Source: Paulinella micropora
Taxonomy: Eukaryota > Cercozoa > Imbricatea > Euglyphida > Paulinellidae
DNA: 20,000 nucleotides
Direction of reading: 5' to 3'
Assembly (NCBI GenBank): GCA_019918135.1
Contig: WBZZ01000564.1
Coordinates: forward strand, 37,501 to 57,500
The position numbers were made by a program, and so were the translations under genes. Below are positions 18,224 through 20,000 of the stretch, in pieces (positions within the stretch are counted from its first letter, which is position 1; each line of letters opens with the position of its first letter). Below the pieces are notes generated by a model. It was given only the letters and a program-made list of their open reading frames with translations, was not told the origin of the DNA and did no database searches.

Positions 18224-18318
<95 letters not shown>
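17981..18318. repeat. Two (AAT)n arrays
   Basis: (AAT)n occupies about 17981-18048 and 18223-18318. The sequence between them (18049-18222) shows no supported coding region. Poly-Ile, poly-Tyr and poly-Leu frames on the minus strand are translations of these arrays. Confidence 0.9.
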
Positions 18319-18319
<1 letters not shown>

Positions 18320-18332
18320 GTTTGAAAAAAAA

Positions 18333-18465
18333 ATGTCAGCGCTTCCCGTTAGAGAGATTATACTCGGAAAAAAAAAGACAGGGAAAGGCTCACTGATAGA
18401 ATGCCACACACACTAGCTAGCCATACTAAAGCTAGTAGCTATACTCCCCTCTCTAAACTATATGC
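18333..18465. repeat. Dispersed ~130 bp repeat, copy 1
   Basis: Closely matches 19796-19926 in the same orientation (for example cagcgcttcccgttag, acagggaaaggctcactgat, gccacacacactagct and tatactcccctctctaaact). An (AAT)n array and an A run precede it. It has no ORF, and its origin (SINE, MITE or intron-borne element) is not clear from two copies. A C11-G4-C9 tract follows at 18491-18514. Confidence 0.8.
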
Positions 18466-18554
18466 TGCGGCGCCCAAAGAGACCTTTTGACCCCCCCCCC
18501 CGGGGCCCCCCCCCTCACAAAAAAAAGAAAAAGAAGAAGAAGGAGTAGGAAAGA

Positions 18555-18619
18555 TTATACCTCCAACGACATGTCCACTTCATCAGCGTCGACCGCGGGC
18601 TTTTTGGACTTCGGCTTGC
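18555..18619 (-). CDS. Six-exon unknown gene, exon 6 (probable last exon)
   Basis: Acceptor GACTAG (AG at 18621-18620). The exon reads KPKSKKPAVDADEVDMSLE and, if not spliced further at GAG|GTATAA (18561/18560), ends V-stop at TAA 18557-18555. It continues the Lys-rich then acidic tail of the previous exon, with the phase-1 codon completed as GGC. Confidence 0.6.
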
Positions 18620-18686
18620 CTAGTCACGTCAGAAATTAGAAACACTGAAAAAAAAGCACACAAAAAAAGATGAAATTTGCTAGTAC

Positions 18687-18788
18687 CTGGCTTTTTCTTG
18701 CTGGACCCCTTAGGCATAGGAGGCTCAGGGGTCTCTTCTTCTTCAGGGACGTCTGGAACGTCTGGAACATCGTCGACGTCGATGGATT
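18687..18788 (-). CDS. Six-exon unknown gene, exon 5 (acidic Pro-rich)
   Basis: Acceptor TTTGTGCAG (AG at 18790-18789), donor CCAG|GTACTA at 18687/18686. It encodes ESIDVDDVPDVPDVPEEEE and PPMPKGSSKKKP: a VPD repeat, an acidic run and a basic end. The split codon with exon 4 is GAA. The flanking introns are only 64 and 67 bp. Confidence 0.65.
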
Positions 18789-18852
18789 CTGCACAAAGAA
18801 CCAAACAATATTACATACATCCTTCATTTTTCATTACATACAATGTTGCTAC

Positions 18853-18919
18853 CGAATCTCAGTTTTTTTGGCCTGCCCGAAGAGCGAGGCTCAGTCGGGC
18901 CCTTTTTTTGATTCTTCTT
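18853..18919 (-). CDS. Six-exon unknown gene, exon 4 (basic)
   Basis: This 67 bp exon lies between acceptor ACGTTAG (AG at 18921-18920) and donor TTCG|GTAGCA at 18853/18852. It reads KKNQKKGPTEPRSSGRPKKL. It is too short to stand out as an ORF, but it makes the phases of exons 3 and 5 agree (0 in, 1 out), which is the main reason for calling it. Confidence 0.55.
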
Positions 18920-19093
18920 CTAACGTTTCAGGCGAGCATGCAGTAAATATGCAAAATAAAGAAAAGGAAGATGCCAAAAAAAACAAAAACAAAAAAAAAA
19001 AAAAAAAAAAAAAAAAACAAAAAAAAAAAAAAAAAGATGGAGCTGGTGGAGAAAAAGAATAATAACATGTATATGAAGAAGAAAAAGAAAAAT

Positions 19094-19129
<36 letters not shown>

Positions 19130-19141
19130 AGAAGAAATGAC

Positions 19142-19395
19142 CTTGTTTGCTTCGTACAGAAGCAAAAGCTCCCGCTTCCGCCAGTTGCAAATCATAGGCG
19201 GGTTCGTGGGGTTACCGACGTAGAGGAGCCACGCGGGCTTCACCTGCTTCTCGAAGTCCATCGGCGACGGATCAAGCATGCAAGAGTGTTTAAGGTTAAA
19301 ACCAAAAAAACCCATGAGCTGATATTGGATTTCGTCAGCCTTGCCATCGCCGTCAGTGTCGACCTCGCGCGCAGCAAAAATGAAGCGCTTCGATC
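19142..19395 (-). CDS. Six-exon unknown gene, exon 3 (main domain, DxDGDG loop)
   Basis: Acceptor GTTGCAG (AG at 19397-19396), donor AACAAG|GTCATT at 19142/19141. The exon encodes SKRFIFAAREVDTDGDGKAD followed by EIQYQLMGFFGFNL. It contains a D-x-D-G-D-G loop (from 19360) of the kind that binds calcium in thrombospondin-type, dockerin and EF-hand proteins. The twelfth loop position is Gln, so it is not a standard EF-hand. The end is Trp/Leu-rich (KPAWLLYVGN, NWRKRELLLLYEANK). The whole protein is unidentified. The following intron (222 bp) is enlarged by (TTC)n and T runs on the sense strand. Confidence 0.65.
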
Positions 19396-19455
19396 CTGCA
19401 ACATCCAAGTATAAAAAATATGTGCAGCTTGTGAATTTTGAAAAACATACAGTAC

Positions 19456-19514
19456 CTCGATTGACTTGCGCAGGAGTCTTCTTGCGCCAACCAATGGGAA
19501 AGACAATGAAGAGC
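19456..19514 (-). CDS. Six-exon unknown gene, exon 2
   Basis: 59 bp between acceptor ATTTGCAG (AG at 19516-19515) and donor TCGAG|GTACTG at 19456/19455. It reads LFIVFPIGWRKKTPAQVNR, with split codons on both sides (GGG or similar upstream, GGA downstream). The introns either side are about 60 bp. Confidence 0.6.
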
Positions 19515-19575
19515 CTGCAAATAAAAAATAAACAATCAGTTTATAAAAATCTTTCATACTTATAGGGAAAAAGAC

Positions 19576-19725
19576 CCGGGAGCACAAGGTGAAGTTTCAC
19601 CCTCACATGTCTCCACTTGCGTGGACGCCTTCAGTTCGAAATTGTTGTACTTTGTAAGTGCAACGTCGAGCGCGAGCGCCCCCTCCCGATGTTTGTTGTC
19701 CTCGGATGTGAACTTAAAGAGCAAG
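19576..19725 (-). CDS. Six-exon unknown gene, first visible exon
   Basis: Acceptor AATTAG (AG at 19727-19726), probable donor CCCGG|GTCTTT at 19576/19575. It encodes LLFKFTSEDNKHREGALALD and VALTKYNNFELKASTQVETC, which looks like a folded extracellular or cytosolic domain. Because it begins at an acceptor, the gene continues upstream beyond 19730 and probably beyond the window. The donor was chosen because it keeps the frame into exon 2; it is not a strong site. Confidence 0.55.
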
Positions 19726-19795
19726 CTAATTAAAGCAGCAGCAAAAGAGGAATAATAATAATAATAATAAAAAGAGAGTTTAAATTAAAAAAAAA

Positions 19796-19926
19796 TGGCA
19801 GCGCTTCCCGTTAGAAGAAATATACTCGAAAAAAAAAAACAGGGAAAGGCTCACTGATAGAAGGCCACACACACTAGCTAACTATACTAAAGCTAAGTAT
19901 CTATACTCCCCTCTCTAAACTATGCT
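19796..19926. repeat. Dispersed ~130 bp repeat, copy 2
   Basis: Direct copy of 18333-18465, differing by scattered substitutions and small indels. It also follows an A run and a short (AAT)n (about 19751-19770), so the shared unit probably includes the AAT/A head. Confidence 0.8.
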
Positions 19927-19928
19927 AT

Positions 19929-19946
19929 CGAATAATAATAATAACA

Positions 19947-19999
<53 letters not shown>

Positions 20000-20000
20000 G
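19929..20000. repeat. (AAT)n array at window end
   Basis: Near-perfect AAT repeats from about 19930, with one interruption (aacaat), running to the end of the window. Confidence 0.9.

Noticed and set aside
19325..19360. Canonical EF-hand in the six-exon gene
   Set aside because: The loop starts D-x-D-G-D-G, but position 12 is Gln instead of Glu/Asp, and flanking helices are not evident.

Overview
The window looks like nuclear DNA of a eukaryote. Several coding stretches are joined across GT-AG introns with matching reading phase, and simple repeats are extremely dense (AAT, GA, GAA, ATGT, AT, CA, long mono-nucleotide runs). There are no operons or bacterial-type genes. The species cannot be named from this sequence; a protist, alga or invertebrate animal would all fit.

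Layout. 1-1338: AT-rich, with two small terminal-inverted-repeat elements (272-415 and 663-857) that share an internal core. 1339-3965 (+): a transposase gene of RAG1/Transib type, broken by small frame changes and holding one intron. 3966-4244: repeats and a 42-A tract. 4245-5994 (-): a two-exon gene of unknown function. 5995-7225: AT-rich, no gene seen. 7226-9657 (-): a damaged retroelement, most like the tyrosine-recombinase (DIRS-type) group, with a gag-like ORF, a linking ORF, reverse transcriptase/RNase H and a possible recombinase N-terminus. 9658-10947: microsatellites and a candidate tRNA-like repeat. 10948-12831 (-): a small unknown ORF and an unknown gene of about three exons with a Thr/Ala-rich repeat C-terminus. 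12955-13345: a possible Copia-type LTR. 13474-13930 (-): small unknown coding fragments. 13937-15130: GC-rich minisatellite with higher-order structure, followed by two further tandem-repeat blocks to 16560. 17313-17926 (-): a coiled-coil, Asn-rich protein. 18555-19725 (-): a six-exon gene whose exon phases all fit, lying between two direct copies of a ~130 bp repeat.

The genes do not form a pathway. The common theme is mobile DNA plus a few host-like intron-containing genes, all embedded in expanded simple repeats. Introns without microsatellites are 60-67 bp and those with them are 111-222 bp. Many of the frame breaks can be placed at or near homopolymers, so some apparent pseudogenes may be consensus errors in the assembly.

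The most notable observation is the transposase: it keeps D, D, C-x2-C, H-x4-H and E at the same local spacings as the RAG1 recombinase core, yet it has a different N-terminus and its own C-terminal zinc finger.
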